Shown: positions 1 to 7,431 of the stretch, one piece after another
How the letters are laid out: every line of letters begins with the position of its first letter
Position numbering within the stretch: the first letter of the stretch is position 1
Origin: a virus
DNA length: 64,000 nucleotides
IMG/VR virus record: IMGVR_UViG_3300032296_002019
Span: 1 to 64,000 of that record
Reading direction: 5' to 3' (one strand)
Notes under the pieces: model-generated
The model's input: only the letters and a program-made list of their open reading frames with translations
What the model was told of the DNA's origin: nothing
The model's database searches: none
Made by a program: the position numbers and the translations under genes

Positions 1-80
1 CCTGTGCTACCTCTGGCTATGGCTGTAAAGGTCGTGCTAGTTGGAATGATGTTATTAGAAAAGCTAATCGCCCTTATTAA
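1..80 (+). CDS. Tail of a small lipoprotein (5' end outside window)
   Basis: The third frame is open from the window edge to a TAA at 78-80. It gives a C-terminal tail starting CATSGYGCKGRASW. The first Cys would fit the lipidated residue of a lipobox just upstream. Two more small lipoproteins follow within 1.4 kb, which supports the reading. Function unknown; the start cannot be seen. Confidence 0.55.
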   Translation, partial: CATSGYGCKGRASWNDVIRKANRPY

Positions 81-99
81 AGCATCTTAACATTGTAGT

Positions 100-252
100 A
101 TGAAGAAGATCATCCTTTTCCTCCTAGTGACTGCTATGTTTAGTAGTTGCGTTACGACTATATATTCAGCAGGACCCGATAGAAAAGGTCGCTGTAATAT
201 ATATGGTCACAAACCTATTCCTAAGTCTAATGGGTTTATATTCAGATTTTAA
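100..252 (+). CDS. Small predicted lipoprotein (50 aa)
   Basis: ATG at 100 follows the previous gene by 19 bases. The protein has Lys-Lys, a hydrophobic stretch (IILFLLVTAMF) and a Cys at residue 17 in a FSSC lipobox-like context, then a short basic tail. It is therefore a candidate exported, lipidated protein anchored in the envelope. It resembles in layout the small lipoprotein at 1252-1398. Function unknown; such genes may alter the host surface, for example in superinfection exclusion, but nothing here shows that. Confidence 0.6.
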   Translation: MKKIILFLLVTAMFSSCVTTIYSAGPDRKGRCNIYGHKPIPKSNGFIFRF

Positions 253-277
253 ATGTTAATCTTTAAATCAATCTATC

Positions 278-616
278 ATGGATAAAGAAACCGTTATATC
301 TGTTCTTGAGGGCTATAAAAAAGAGTTCTTAGAACACTTGGAATATCATTGCAATGCGTATAAACTTGTAGGCAGTAGGCTTTCGGAATCACCTATGTGG
401 TTTCAGTATAGGGGCATGGAGAACTTACATCTTAAGTTTGTCAACTCTCAGATCTCAGGTATATGGTTCTCCCTACCATTGGTAGATGAGGATGCAGATA
501 TCACTACTTATTCTAATAGGGATTGGATCTATGATTACTTTAGAGATATAAAGTATGCCTACATAAAAGAAAATCATCTCACTATTTATTCTGAAATTGT
601 TCCTCAAATAAAATAG
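278..616 (+). CDS. Hypothetical protein (112 aa)
   Basis: Soluble, acidic and aromatic-rich protein with no signal peptide or membrane segment that I can see. It ends in TAG two bases before the next ATG, so it is probably co-transcribed with the membrane protein and RadC-like gene downstream. I do not recognise the family. Confidence 0.65.
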   Translation: MDKETVISVLEGYKKEFLEHLEYHCNAYKLVGSRLSESPMWFQYRGMENLHLKFVNSQISGIWFSLPLVDEDADITTYSNRDWIYDYFRDIKYAYIKENHLTIYSEIVPQIK

Positions 617-618
617 AT

Positions 619-798
619 ATGAAAAAGATAACTGGTGCTATTCTATTGGTCGCTTGGCTTATTTGTATGTTTATATTCTCTTTCATGTATGTATCCTTCC
701 CTGAGTGGGAGATTGTATTACTCTTGATAGTAATGAGTCTAGTCCCCCTCGTATCGTTTATGTTGATGACCCCAGATAAAAATCCTAATGATGAGTAA
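619..798 (+). CDS. Small two-helix membrane protein (59 aa)
   Basis: Two hydrophobic segments (residues about 5-25 and 32-50) flank a short loop with FPEW, and the tail is hydrophilic. The gene overlaps the following RadC-like gene by 11 bases, which suggests translational coupling. Function unknown. Confidence 0.65.
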   Translation: MKKITGAILLVAWLICMFIFSFMYVSFPEWEIVLLLIVMSLVPLVSFMLMTPDKNPNDE

Positions 799-1240
799 GA
801 TTAAACTTCCAGAGTTCAAGATCTCTTATAAGAGAAAGCTTCCATCATCTCCTCTTAAATCTATACAGGGATCTGAAGATGCTTCTGTTGTATGCAGATC
901 TTTATATGATAAAGGAGTGTTAGATTGGAAAGAAGAGTTTCATGTCATAGCTTTGTCCAGAGGGAACAATGTGATAGGATCTTTCAAAGCAAGTCAAGGA
1001 GGTGTATCGGGTACAGTAGTAGACCCGAAGATCATACTTCAGTTTGCTTTGTTAGTCAATGCTTCTTATATTATAATGACTCACAATCATCCTTCAGGAA
1101 ATCTAAAACCTTCTGACAGAGATATAGAACTGACCAAGAAGATGAAGAGTGCTTGCGAGTCTATGGATATGTTATTGCTAGACCATATTATAATCACTTC
1201 CAAAGGCTACACTTCCCTTAGTGATGAAGGATTCTTATAA
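788..1240 (+). CDS. radC: RadC-like JAB/MPN-domain protein
   Basis: The protein (150 aa) holds the JAB/MPN metal-binding pattern of the RadC family. Residues around 96-101 read THNHPSG, followed by PSDRDIELT (the S-x7..8-D part of the metal site) and LLDHIIIT. It is close to the usual length of RadC domains found in phages and mobile elements, without the N-terminal helix-hairpin-helix part of chromosomal RadC. The family is often called a DNA repair protein, but its biochemical role is unsettled; a metalloprotease/isopeptidase-like activity is inferred from the JAB fold. Two ATGs in tandem (788 and 791) make the start uncertain by one codon. Recognition is secure, function is not. Confidence 0.9.
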   Translation: MMSKIKLPEFKISYKRKLPSSPLKSIQGSEDASVVCRSLYDKGVLDWKEEFHVIALSRGNNVIGSFKASQGGVSGTVVDPKIILQFALLVNASYIIMTHNHPSGNLKPSDRDIELTKKMKSACESMDMLLLDHIIITSKGYTSLSDEGFL

Positions 1241-1251
1241 AAAAATAGTAT

Positions 1252-1398
1252 ATGAAAAAAGTATTGTTGTTTATTTGTATCGTTACTATCTTTAGTAGCT
1301 GTTACACTGTTACTCAGGTAGGAAACTGTAAGTACTACAAACTGAAACCTCAGTATCGTAGTTCTTATTATAAAGAACACAAGCCAGTAGGCTTTTAA
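1252..1398 (+). CDS. Small predicted lipoprotein (48 aa)
   Basis: ATG at 1252. The protein starts with a Lys-Lys plus hydrophobic signal (VLLFICIVTIF) and SSC at residues 15-17, followed by a basic Tyr-rich tail ending KPVGF. It shares its plan with the lipoprotein at 100-252, so the two may be diverged copies. Likely exported and lipidated; function unknown. Confidence 0.6.
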   Translation: MKKVLLFICIVTIFSSCYTVTQVGNCKYYKLKPQYRSSYYKEHKPVGF

Positions 1399-1408
1399 AT
1401 TAATTAGT

Positions 1409-1612
1409 ATGCTGAAGTTTATACTGATACTGATTGGTCTGATAGTTCTAGGAACTTATTCTTTCTATAACCTAATAGCTGGGAGCGTGTATCTTACCGC
1501 TGCTATCTTTACACTATCCTTTACGGGAGTTGTAATAATGGTTATGTATTTGATAGGAGAAGTAGTATTTAAAATCATTTCTTTATGGGAAGAAGAAAAC
1601 GAAAACCAATAA
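1409..1612 (+). CDS. Small two-helix membrane protein (67 aa)
   Basis: Two long hydrophobic segments cover residues about 3-27 and 30-57, ending in an acidic tail (WEEENENQ). It overlaps the next gene, also a membrane protein, by 28 bases, so the pair is probably expressed together. Function unknown. Confidence 0.65.
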   Translation: MLKFILILIGLIVLGTYSFYNLIAGSVYLTAAIFTLSFTGVVIMVMYLIGEVVFKIISLWEEENENQ

Positions 1613-1977
1613 ACACTACTGTTGTCATTACAGTAGTAGGGTTTGTTGTATCCTGTCTATCTCTGATGTGGATTGCTAACAAGGTTATGGGATCTAGTAC
1701 TAGTGTAAACAAGTACTATCTAAAATCTAATTACGATAGTGATCAAGATCTTATGGCTACTCTGTTGGCTAGACCAAGCAAGCTATTTCTTTGGTGCTGT
1801 GATTGTATTCAGTTCTATGCAGTAAAGATGGGACTAACTTATGAACAGCTAAACATTCATCTGTTTGTTATACTTCAACCTGCTTTGATACTAATGTTTG
1901 CTACATTATTTGTTATACAAACTGTTAGACTTAGTCGATATTCCAATCAGCAGGTTCGTAATCGGTTACATACTTAG
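1585..1977 (+). CDS. Membrane protein with two hydrophobic segments (130 aa)
   Basis: A basic N terminus (GRRKRKP) precedes a first hydrophobic segment at about residues 11-34. A soluble middle with a CCDC cluster follows, then a second hydrophobic segment at about 92-114. Its 3' end overlaps the end of the convergent minus-strand gene at 1931 by 47 bases. Function unknown. Confidence 0.65.
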   Translation: MGRRKRKPINTTVVITVVGFVVSCLSLMWIANKVMGSSTSVNKYYLKSNYDSDQDLMATLLARPSKLFLWCCDCIQFYAVKMGLTYEQLNIHLFVILQPALILMFATLFVIQTVRLSRYSNQQVRNRLHT

Positions 1978-3052
1978 CAGGAATGGTTAGATTAACCTTC
2001 TTTATATCTGCTCCAGGAACATCATCAGGAGATTCTAAGTAAGCCATATGTCTTATCGCTGGGTAAATACCTACGTTATTATCAGTCATTATCTTCTTAA
2101 GAGATTGTTGATAAGACAGACCTTCAATATCTTTCTTAGTAGTGTTTATAGTTTTCCATTTAGAAAAATCATACTTATCTGTTACAGTATATGATCCATC
2201 ATCATTCTTCTGATAAGAGAATTGTCCCAAGGTTAAAGCTACCATTACCTCTGGATCTTGCATCACTTGGTTTCCTAACTGCTTGACACTCATCATGTTA
2301 CCGTGCATGACATCGTCCTTTATGTCAGGTCTGTATTGATTATACGTTACTGCACCACTGTCTACGTTACTCTTACCTTCTTTATCTTTTATGGCTTGGT
2401 TTATCAAAGAGCCCATCATCTTTAGATCTTCTTGTCTGAAGTCTTTAGTACTTAAGTTTCTTGTAAAGAATAGCTGAGCTACATGAGGAGCTTGCTGTCT
2501 TACATATTGTTTGATGTTATCTTTAAATGGCATTAAAAGAGATCCTGCTATTGCTGTTCCGACAGCTGCCTTCTTTAGAAAATCTTTAACCTTAACGCCC
2601 GTGGCTTTGAGTTTATCTAATAAGGTCTTCTTATTCTCTTTAGGGATCTTTGGATCAGATAAGAACTTCAATACCTTCTTCTCATACTCTTTAGGAAGTT
2701 CAGCATCTTTCTTACCTAGAACATTCCAGTTAACAATCTTAGATTGGTTAAGATATTTCAGTACAGGTTTAGATCCATCCTTTGGTACTATGTACGTCAG
2801 CAAATAGTTATTGCCATTCTTCTTATCTATTCTTATGGGCTCAACAGAGTACCATCCTTTCTTAGACTTTTCATCTCCTTGATAATAAACACTAACTCTT
2901 TTTTTATCTGCTATGATTTTATCTGCTGTCTTATCATCCATTGGAGCCTCCAGTAACATACCAAGGAAGTTTGTATCTCCTTGATTATGAGACTCATATA
3001 GATTTGCGTTGTCTATTATAGACAAGAAAACATATTCTTTGTAAGAAAGCAT
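1931..3052 (-). CDS. WYL-like 'YYQGD' domain protein with LLEAP N terminus
   Basis: A longer frame exists to 3199, but that extension overlaps the divergent HTH gene, so I start at Met 3052 (373 aa); a start at 2959 just before LLEAP is also possible. After the motif MLLEAPMDD comes a domain with VSVYYQGD, a GW, YLLTY and KIVNWNVLGKK. It matches two domains in the protein at 41,510-42,310. The pattern (strand, GW..xEP, Y-hydrophobic strand, then R/K-I-x-x-W) resembles WYL/SH3-like domains. Residues about 150-165 are hydrophobic (AAVGTAIAGSLLMPF); the C-terminal half is not recognised. LLE before Ala also resembles the cleavage site used by T4-type prohead proteases, so a capsid-internal protein is one possibility (inference). 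Lone minus-strand gene in a plus-strand block. Confidence 0.75.
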   Translation of the reverse strand: MLSYKEYVFLSIIDNANLYESHNQGDTNFLGMLLEAPMDDKTADKIIADKKRVSVYYQGDEKSKKGWYSVEPIRIDKKNGNNYLLTYIVPKDGSKPVLKYLNQSKIVNWNVLGKKDAELPKEYEKKVLKFLSDPKIPKENKKTLLDKLKATGVKVKDFLKKAAVGTAIAGSLLMPFKDNIKQYVRQQAPHVAQLFFTRNLSTKDFRQEDLKMMGSLINQAIKDKEGKSNVDSGAVTYNQYRPDIKDDVMHGNMMSVKQLGNQVMQDPEVMVALTLGQFSYQKNDDGSYTVTDKYDFSKWKTINTTKKDIEGLSYQQSLKKIMTDNNVGIYPAIRHMAYLESPDDVPGADIKKVNLTIPAKYVTDYEPADWNID

Positions 3053-3086
3053 AAAGTATTGTTTATCAAATATAAATATTGCATTT

Positions 3087-3332
3087 ATGGAAGAAATACT
3101 TAACCTTGAATATAATGTTGCTTGTGTAGTTATAAAAGCTATAAACCTAAAAGGAAGTGTGAAAGAAGCGTCTAAACTTTTAGGAATATCCGATACCACG
3201 GTCTACGAAATAATAAGAAGGAATCATATAAAGATTGTTAAGGGAACAAAAAATAGAATGTACGTTAGTATGAAAGAGAAAATCTTATATAGAGATGCAT
3301 TAGGAAAGTGCATATCTAATATTCCAGTTTAA
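3087..3332 (+). CDS. Small helix-turn-helix protein (81 aa)
   Basis: Residues about 23-45 (GSVKEASKLLGISDTTVYEI) have the look of a Fis/NtrC-type or phage HTH: a helix rich in Ala/Leu, the turn GIS, and a recognition helix with TTVYE. The gene is divergent from the minus-strand WYL-like gene, with only about 34 bases between starts, so it could regulate that shared region (inference). DNA binding is likely; the target is unknown. Confidence 0.7.
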   Translation: MEEILNLEYNVACVVIKAINLKGSVKEASKLLGISDTTVYEIIRRNHIKIVKGTKNRMYVSMKEKILYRDALGKCISNIPV

Positions 3333-3347
3333 ATAAAAATAAAGTCT

Positions 3348-3611
3348 ATGACGGAACTTCAGTTGTTACACAGACAGAGAGCTTTCCTTATGGGAATTGT
3401 TCTGCATCTAATGTCTACAGATCATTCAGATTCTGACGTTGTTAAATTAAAACTCAGCGTAGCTACTGCCATGGTAGATGAGCTTGAGAAAGGTTACAGC
3501 TTGTCAGATGAAGTAGAACGTGTTGTAATGAAATCAATTAAATCTATGCTTGAGAAGGAGCAGGCATTACAAGAAATAAAAGATCAGCTTAGGGATACAG
3601 GTCCCTTCTAA
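3348..3611 (+). CDS. Hypothetical helical protein (87 aa)
   Basis: Predicted almost entirely helical, with heptad-like leucines and a charged C terminus (MLEKEQALQEIKDQL). It follows the HTH gene by 15 bases and probably shares its transcript. Family not recognised. Confidence 0.6.
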   Translation: MTELQLLHRQRAFLMGIVLHLMSTDHSDSDVVKLKLSVATAMVDELEKGYSLSDEVERVVMKSIKSMLEKEQALQEIKDQLRDTGPF

Positions 3612-3655
3612 GATAAAAACGTCAGGTTATAAGACGGTATAAAACCACCACAATT

Positions 3656-3880
3656 ATGATGCTAAAAGTCATAAGGTCTGACAGACCAACCGCCTACTAT
3701 TCTCCAGTGGAGAATGTTCAAGAAAGTATCGCCGAGCTGTACGAGGATCCTACAAGCTATGGCCTTACGGTAACAGTAGTGAATGAGGATAATGTATCTG
3801 TGGAGTTTGACTTCTCAAATCGTATCAGCAAAGCTGGTATCAGAAGCAAACTTCTAGAACTACAGAACCTCTTGTGGTAA
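3656..3880 (+). CDS. Hypothetical protein (74 aa)
   Basis: Small acidic protein; the middle shows alternating strand-forming residues (LTVTVVNEDNVSVEFDF). Two tandem start codons: ATG at 3656 and another one codon on. It is followed within 10 bases by a GC-rich element and T run that may end its transcript. Function unknown. Confidence 0.6.
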   Translation: MMLKVIRSDRPTAYYSPVENVQESIAELYEDPTSYGLTVTVVNEDNVSVEFDFSNRISKAGIRSKLLELQNLLW

Positions 3881-3886
3881 TCGCAA

Positions 3887-3917
3887 CACCCCTCGGCTAT
3901 TCGGTCGGGGGGATTTT
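3887..3917 (+). terminator. Possible intrinsic terminator
   Basis: CCCC at 3889-3892 can pair with the G run at 3907-3912, followed by ATTTTTT. The inner part of the stem pairs poorly, so strength is uncertain. Its place between a stop codon and the next gene supports it. Confidence 0.45.
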
Positions 3918-3938
3918 TTAAACAGTAAATTAAAACAA

Positions 3939-4133
3939 ATGGAAAAAGAAGAAATGATTCTGTCCGTACCATCTAATGAGTACACAGAAATATCTTTTGA
4001 CGCCACAGACTTCAGAGACTTGGATGTATTAAACAGAAAGATCTTTGTTCAAAGATTTATAGATCTTATAATATACAATCCAGAAAGATTTCAAATTGCT
4101 ATGAGGCTTCTTAAAAGATGGGAGAAAAAATAA
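3939..4133 (+). CDS. Hypothetical protein (64 aa)
   Basis: Begins after an A-rich leader (AAACAAATG). Acidic first half, then a helical basic C terminus (IAMRLLKRWEKK). No family recognised. It precedes a membrane-anchored gene by 12 bases. Confidence 0.6.
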   Translation: MEKEEMILSVPSNEYTEISFDATDFRDLDVLNRKIFVQRFIDLIIYNPERFQIAMRLLKRWEKK

Positions 4134-4145
4134 AAAATAAATTGT

Positions 4146-4436
4146 ATGCTGATTAATTTAATTGTGTTCTTCGTATTGTTATCTGTTGGGATATCAATCA
4201 TATTGTACTATAAACAAAAAGGTAGTGATGTTAAAATACAATCATTCTATAAAGCTGTAGAAGAGATTAGAAATAGATCTCACACTATCAAAAGTAACGC
4301 TGAGGTTAGGGAACTTTTTGATGAAGTAATTTACCTTGAAGAAACTTTTAATGGTATGATAAGTGATGTGGTACTCAACAAAGAAATATCTCTTTTGAAA
4401 AATGTATTGAATAAAAAGTTCAAAAAATTAAAATAA
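4146..4436 (+). CDS. Membrane-anchored helical protein (96 aa)
   Basis: An N-terminal hydrophobic segment (residues 2-21, ending YYKQK) is followed by about 70 residues of charged helix. This fits a single-span protein with a cytoplasmic or periplasmic coiled-coil-like tail. It is separated from the next start by one base. Function unknown. Confidence 0.6.
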   Translation: MLINLIVFFVLLSVGISIILYYKQKGSDVKIQSFYKAVEEIRNRSHTIKSNAEVRELFDEVIYLEETFNGMISDVVLNKEISLLKNVLNKKFKKLK

Positions 4437-4437
4437 T

Positions 4438-5085
4438 ATGAGACAACATGCAAAACCAGGAGACAAAGTTAAAATCTTAGATGATAATAAAGGAAACTGG
4501 GTTAAGGTAGGTCAGGTTTACTACGTACTTGAAGTTAGTGATCCTAATGGAGATGAAGAACAAAGACTATATGTTTTCGATGGAGTAGATGAGTCTTGGT
4601 TTGGAGAACCACAACACTTTGAGATAATCAATAAAAGATCTGCTAGAATGCATCAAAACTATAGAAAGTTTTCTGAAGGTGATGTGGTTATTAGATGGAG
4701 GGATATAGAAGATTGGGAGTGGGATGGTATTGGAGAAATAGATATTCCTGATATAGGAGAAGAGGTAAAGGTCGGTACTGTTGATATGGGAAGCAGTCAC
4801 AAAGAAGTTAGCTTTCATATAAAGGATATTGGATGGGTTCCAATGAAAGCATTCGTTCTAGCAACTTATTATAAAAAATCAACAACAACAATAACAAACC
4901 GGGGGACAGCGGATCTGAACACAGAAGGTTATGGCGAAATCAACACCAACCCAATTGAAGTACAAAGACCTCTTGCTTCAATCATCACAGGAAAGAGAAG
5001 CCCAGGAGGTGGAGTTCAAGGTAGAGGAAATGCAACAAGCATTAGAGTCGGACATCTTAGCCACAAAGAAATCTTTGGCTGGTGA
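4438..5085 (+). CDS. Hypothetical protein, possibly read through past its natural end
   Basis: The first 145 or so residues look like a real soluble protein: PGDKVKILDD is SH3/KOW-like, then acidic and Trp-rich. From about position 4870 the DNA changes to ACAACAACAATAACAAACC, which looks like an untranslated leader. The frame then runs 155 bases into the next good ORF (4931) in a different frame. The last 70 residues are therefore suspect. Either a stop was lost, a frameshift occurred near the G5 run at about 4903, or the overlap is genuine. Confidence 0.55.
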   Translation: MRQHAKPGDKVKILDDNKGNWVKVGQVYYVLEVSDPNGDEEQRLYVFDGVDESWFGEPQHFEIINKRSARMHQNYRKFSEGDVVIRWRDIEDWEWDGIGEIDIPDIGEEVKVGTVDMGSSHKEVSFHIKDIGWVPMKAFVLATYYKKSTTTITNRGTADLNTEGYGEINTNPIEVQRPLASIITGKRSPGGGVQGRGNATSIRVGHLSHKEIFGW

Positions 5086-5218
5086 AAGATCTGTATTGCT
5101 TAGGCTTAAGTCTAGCTTCCCTTTAGATTGTCAGAGCATTGTTAATGTTCAAGTGAGGATTGAAAGTTTGGAAGATGGTCTTAAGCGTCTTCATCTTTTG
5201 AAGGCTGAGTTGTTCTAA
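4931..5218 (+). CDS. Hypothetical coiled-coil protein (95 aa)
   Basis: Charged, Glu/Leu-rich protein (QEVEFKVEEMQQALES, RIESLEDGLKRLHLL) predicted to be helical, probably a coiled coil. It has an A/G-rich leader before ATG and a terminator-like hairpin ten bases after its stop. It overlaps the doubtful 3' part of the preceding frame. Function unknown. Confidence 0.65.
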   Translation: MAKSTPTQLKYKDLLLQSSQEREAQEVEFKVEEMQQALESDILATKKSLAGERSVLLRLKSSFPLDCQSIVNVQVRIESLEDGLKRLHLLKAELF

Positions 5219-5227
5219 CAACAAAAT

Positions 5228-5260
5228 GGGGGATGCTATTATGCTCCCCCTTTAAATTTT
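5228..5260 (+). terminator. Probable intrinsic terminator
   Basis: GGGGG at 5228-5232 pairs with CCCCC at 5246-5250 around a 13-base loop, followed by TTTAAATTTT. It lies between the stop at 5218 and the ATG at 5266. Confidence 0.55.
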
Positions 5261-5265
5261 ATTCT

Positions 5266-5388
5266 ATGGTGAAAGAAAAGTTTATCAAGTGTAGAAACTG
5301 TAGAAGACTGTTCACCCAAACAATCTACAAGAAAAAGAAATCAAAACCAATCTGTCCTCATTGCGGGACATTAAATCAAAATTCATAA
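5266..5388 (+). CDS. Small zinc-ribbon protein (40 aa)
   Basis: Two CxxC knuckles (CRNC and CPHC) are separated by a Lys-rich loop (YKKKKSKP), the pattern of a minimal zinc ribbon. The basic loop suggests nucleic-acid contact. It ends two bases before the next ATG. Function unknown. Confidence 0.65.
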   Translation: MVKEKFIKCRNCRRLFTQTIYKKKKSKPICPHCGTLNQNS

Positions 5389-5390
5389 AG

Positions 5391-5681
5391 ATGCAGCGTT
5401 TAAATTTTGAAGGCACAGAAGTAGATGTTAAAGTTATAACATCAATATCTCCAAACAGGATTCAGATTTTTGATTCGGAGAAAGAAACTTTACATGCCAT
5501 GGCTACGGTTAGTTTACAAGAACTATCTTTAGTAGAAGGGTATGTAGCAATTGATTATATGCATGAGAAAGACATGCTTAAGTTCTTGTTGGAAAACGAT
5601 ATCGTTGAACCTCCTGTAACATATTTGAAATCTTGGGAGGATGGAACAGCTTACCCAATCTGTAAAATAAAAACCTTATAA
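5391..5681 (+). CDS. Hypothetical protein (96 aa)
   Basis: I place the start at Met 5391 (MQRLNFEGTEVDVK). The frame could extend upstream to 5361, but that overlaps the zinc-ribbon gene. Mixed alpha/beta character, no motif recognised. Confidence 0.6.
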   Translation: MQRLNFEGTEVDVKVITSISPNRIQIFDSEKETLHAMATVSLQELSLVEGYVAIDYMHEKDMLKFLLENDIVEPPVTYLKSWEDGTAYPICKIKTL

Positions 5682-5699
5682 TCTGTAAAATCAAATTCT

Positions 5700-5996
5700 A
5701 TGGCAAAGAAAAAGAAAAAGCTACCCAGAGTAAATTGTGATGGTCATCCACTTTTAGATGCTAAACCTCCAAAAGATCAAAGACCTAAATGTCTTAACTG
5801 CGATCAAACAATATTACTAAGATCAAGTTTCTGGTATTGGGGAGAGCCAGTTAATATAGATGCAGATGGCAGAAAAAAGCCTAGATATTATTATGACGGA
5901 ATATCTTATTTCTGTTCTAGAAACTGTTCACATTCTTATGCACATAAAGCAGCAGAGAAAGCTCTTAAAGTAGAACCATTTAATAAAGTAAAATAA
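5700..5996 (+). CDS. Zinc-binding protein with CxxC and CSRNC knuckles (98 aa)
   Basis: A Lys-rich N terminus precedes CLNC at about residue 37 and FCSRNCSHSY near residue 73. The second pair resembles the FCS-type (MYM/TRASH-like) zinc knuckle. A metal-binding fold is likely; the role is unknown. It lies in a run of small plus-strand genes. Confidence 0.65.
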   Translation: MAKKKKKLPRVNCDGHPLLDAKPPKDQRPKCLNCDQTILLRSSFWYWGEPVNIDADGRKKPRYYYDGISYFCSRNCSHSYAHKAAEKALKVEPFNKVK

Positions 5997-6001
5997 AAGT
6001 T

Positions 6002-6343
6002 ATGGCAAGAAAAGTAACAATAGATTCAGTAGAAGCATTTCGTACAAGAAAGAACAAGAGAACTCACAACACAGTTGTTTCGGTAGACAAAGACGGTAAC
6101 GCATCTATGTATCTGTTTGGAAATAGGATAGCTGTCCTCACAGCAGATAACAGGTTATTCATCACCACTGCTGGATGGAACACATCAACTACTAGGTCAA
6201 GGCTATCTTCTATAGGAAAGTTCAGAGTAAGAGTTTCAGGAGGAGGTTTAAAATTAGATGGAGTTGATTGGGATGGAAGATGGGTAGAAGTAGTAGAAGC
6301 TAACCCTGTATCTATCTACTTTAAAAATGAACCACCTGTATGA
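6002..6343 (+). CDS. Hypothetical protein (113 aa)
   Basis: Start in the recurring context AAAAGTTATGG. The protein is beta-rich and basic (RTRKNKRTHN..., GNRIAVLTADNRLFITTAGW). Its stop TGA overlaps the next start (ATGA at 6340-6343), which implies coupled translation. Family not recognised. Confidence 0.65.
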   Translation: MARKVTIDSVEAFRTRKNKRTHNTVVSVDKDGNASMYLFGNRIAVLTADNRLFITTAGWNTSTTRSRLSSIGKFRVRVSGGGLKLDGVDWDGRWVEVVEANPVSIYFKNEPPV

Positions 6344-6489
6344 ATATAATAATCCTTGGTATATTCATCATAGGACTCATAGTATTACTTGCAATAGTTC
6401 TTAGGATACTAGGTTGTTTAATTAGAGTACTCCTAGGTTTGTTTATACTGATTGTTATAGTTTGTTTATTTATATTCCTAATCTTTTAA
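6340..6489 (+). CDS. Very hydrophobic small membrane protein (49 aa)
   Basis: Almost the whole sequence is Ile/Leu/Val, forming two membrane helices around LRILGCLIRV. The ATGA overlap couples it to the upstream gene. Function unknown. Confidence 0.55.
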   Translation: MNIIILGIFIIGLIVLLAIVLRILGCLIRVLLGLFILIVIVCLFIFLIF

Positions 6490-6499
6490 ATCCCCAAAC

Positions 6500-6757
6500 A
6501 TGAATCCTCCAAAAGGTTATTACAGAGAATTGCTAAAGAGTCATTTCCCAGAAATTAGAATTGCGTTTACCCACACTCCTATCTATGGGTGTAGTAAGGT
6601 AAACCCAGAGAACGTGCTTAAGGTATTAGATGCATCTACTGATCCATATGCAAAGTTCTATGCTGATGGTATTAGAAACGGACAGCTAGTTACCATCGTA
6701 GAGAATGGTCAGGAGTATGTCTACAAGAATAATGGTGAACTTTATTTCAGAAGCTAA
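6500..6757 (+). CDS. Hypothetical protein (85 aa)
   Basis: Small soluble protein starting MNPPKGYYREL. No motif recognised. It follows the membrane protein by ten bases. Confidence 0.6.
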   Translation: MNPPKGYYRELLKSHFPEIRIAFTHTPIYGCSKVNPENVLKVLDASTDPYAKFYADGIRNGQLVTIVENGQEYVYKNNGELYFRS

Positions 6758-6768
6758 AACAAATAGTA

Positions 6769-6864
6769 ATGGAAAAACAATTATTTGTTATAGATGGATA
6801 TCGCATATGGGCTTTCACTTATGAAGAGGCTTACGAAAGCTATTTAAGAATCCTCAAATTTTAA
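6769..6864 (+). CDS. Tiny ORF (31 aa)
   Basis: ATG at 6769 after an A-rich leader and TAA at 6864, filling the gap between two genes. Content is coding-like (MEKQLFVIDGYRIW). Kept as a possible small gene with low certainty. Confidence 0.35.
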   Translation: MEKQLFVIDGYRIWAFTYEEAYESYLRILKF

Positions 6865-6871
6865 ATGTAGT

Positions 6872-7417
6872 ATGACTAAAGTATCTTACAAAGAAGCTAA
6901 ACAAAAGAAAGCTGTCAGAGACTTTATATTCTCCCACTACAAAAATTCTAAGATAGTGGGACTGGCAGGCCCAGATATAAATGAATACATATCTTGGTGT
7001 AAGAAGAATGGGTTTGAAATAGAGGAGATATGGGAGAATGATTCTAGAGTTATGATGAGGCAGTTGTCTGATCTGAAAAGTAACGTGATGATGAAGTACA
7101 AGTTTGGAGATATAAACAGTACTATTCCTGACAAGGATAAGACTGTCTATGATCTAGACTACTGTGGATGTATCCATACATTGTACTCTTCGGTTATCAA
7201 GTTCAAGAAGAATGCAGTAATGACATTTGCATTGAGAGGAATCGGAGCAGAGAAGACTCTGAGTAGTTTCTTCAAACACAGAAAAGAAAAGATAGTTAGT
7301 AGAGTAACTAAGTCTAGTCCTATAAAACATATCAACATTAAAACTGATAAGGCTAGATATATAGTCGCACCTTATTTTGATACGACCCCTATGATTTCTA
7401 TTGCACAAATCTCTTAA
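6872..7417 (+). CDS. Hypothetical protein, Rossmann/methyltransferase-like appearance (181 aa)
   Basis: A strand-loop (KIVGLAGPDINEYISWCKKN) near residue 27 and TVYDLDYCG near 90 recall motifs I and IV of small SAM-dependent methyltransferases. The classical GxGxG is absent. This is an impression of fold only; no activity can be assigned. Confidence 0.6.
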   Translation: MTKVSYKEAKQKKAVRDFIFSHYKNSKIVGLAGPDINEYISWCKKNGFEIEEIWENDSRVMMRQLSDLKSNVMMKYKFGDINSTIPDKDKTVYDLDYCGCIHTLYSSVIKFKKNAVMTFALRGIGAEKTLSSFFKHRKEKIVSRVTKSSPIKHINIKTDKARYIVAPYFDTTPMISIAQIS

Positions 7418-7431
7418 CCAAAAACAAATCT

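Noticed and set aside
3053-3199. N-terminal extension of the minus-strand WYL-like gene to 3199
   Set aside because: It would overlap the well-formed divergent HTH gene and gives residues with no similarity to the related protein at 41.5 kb.
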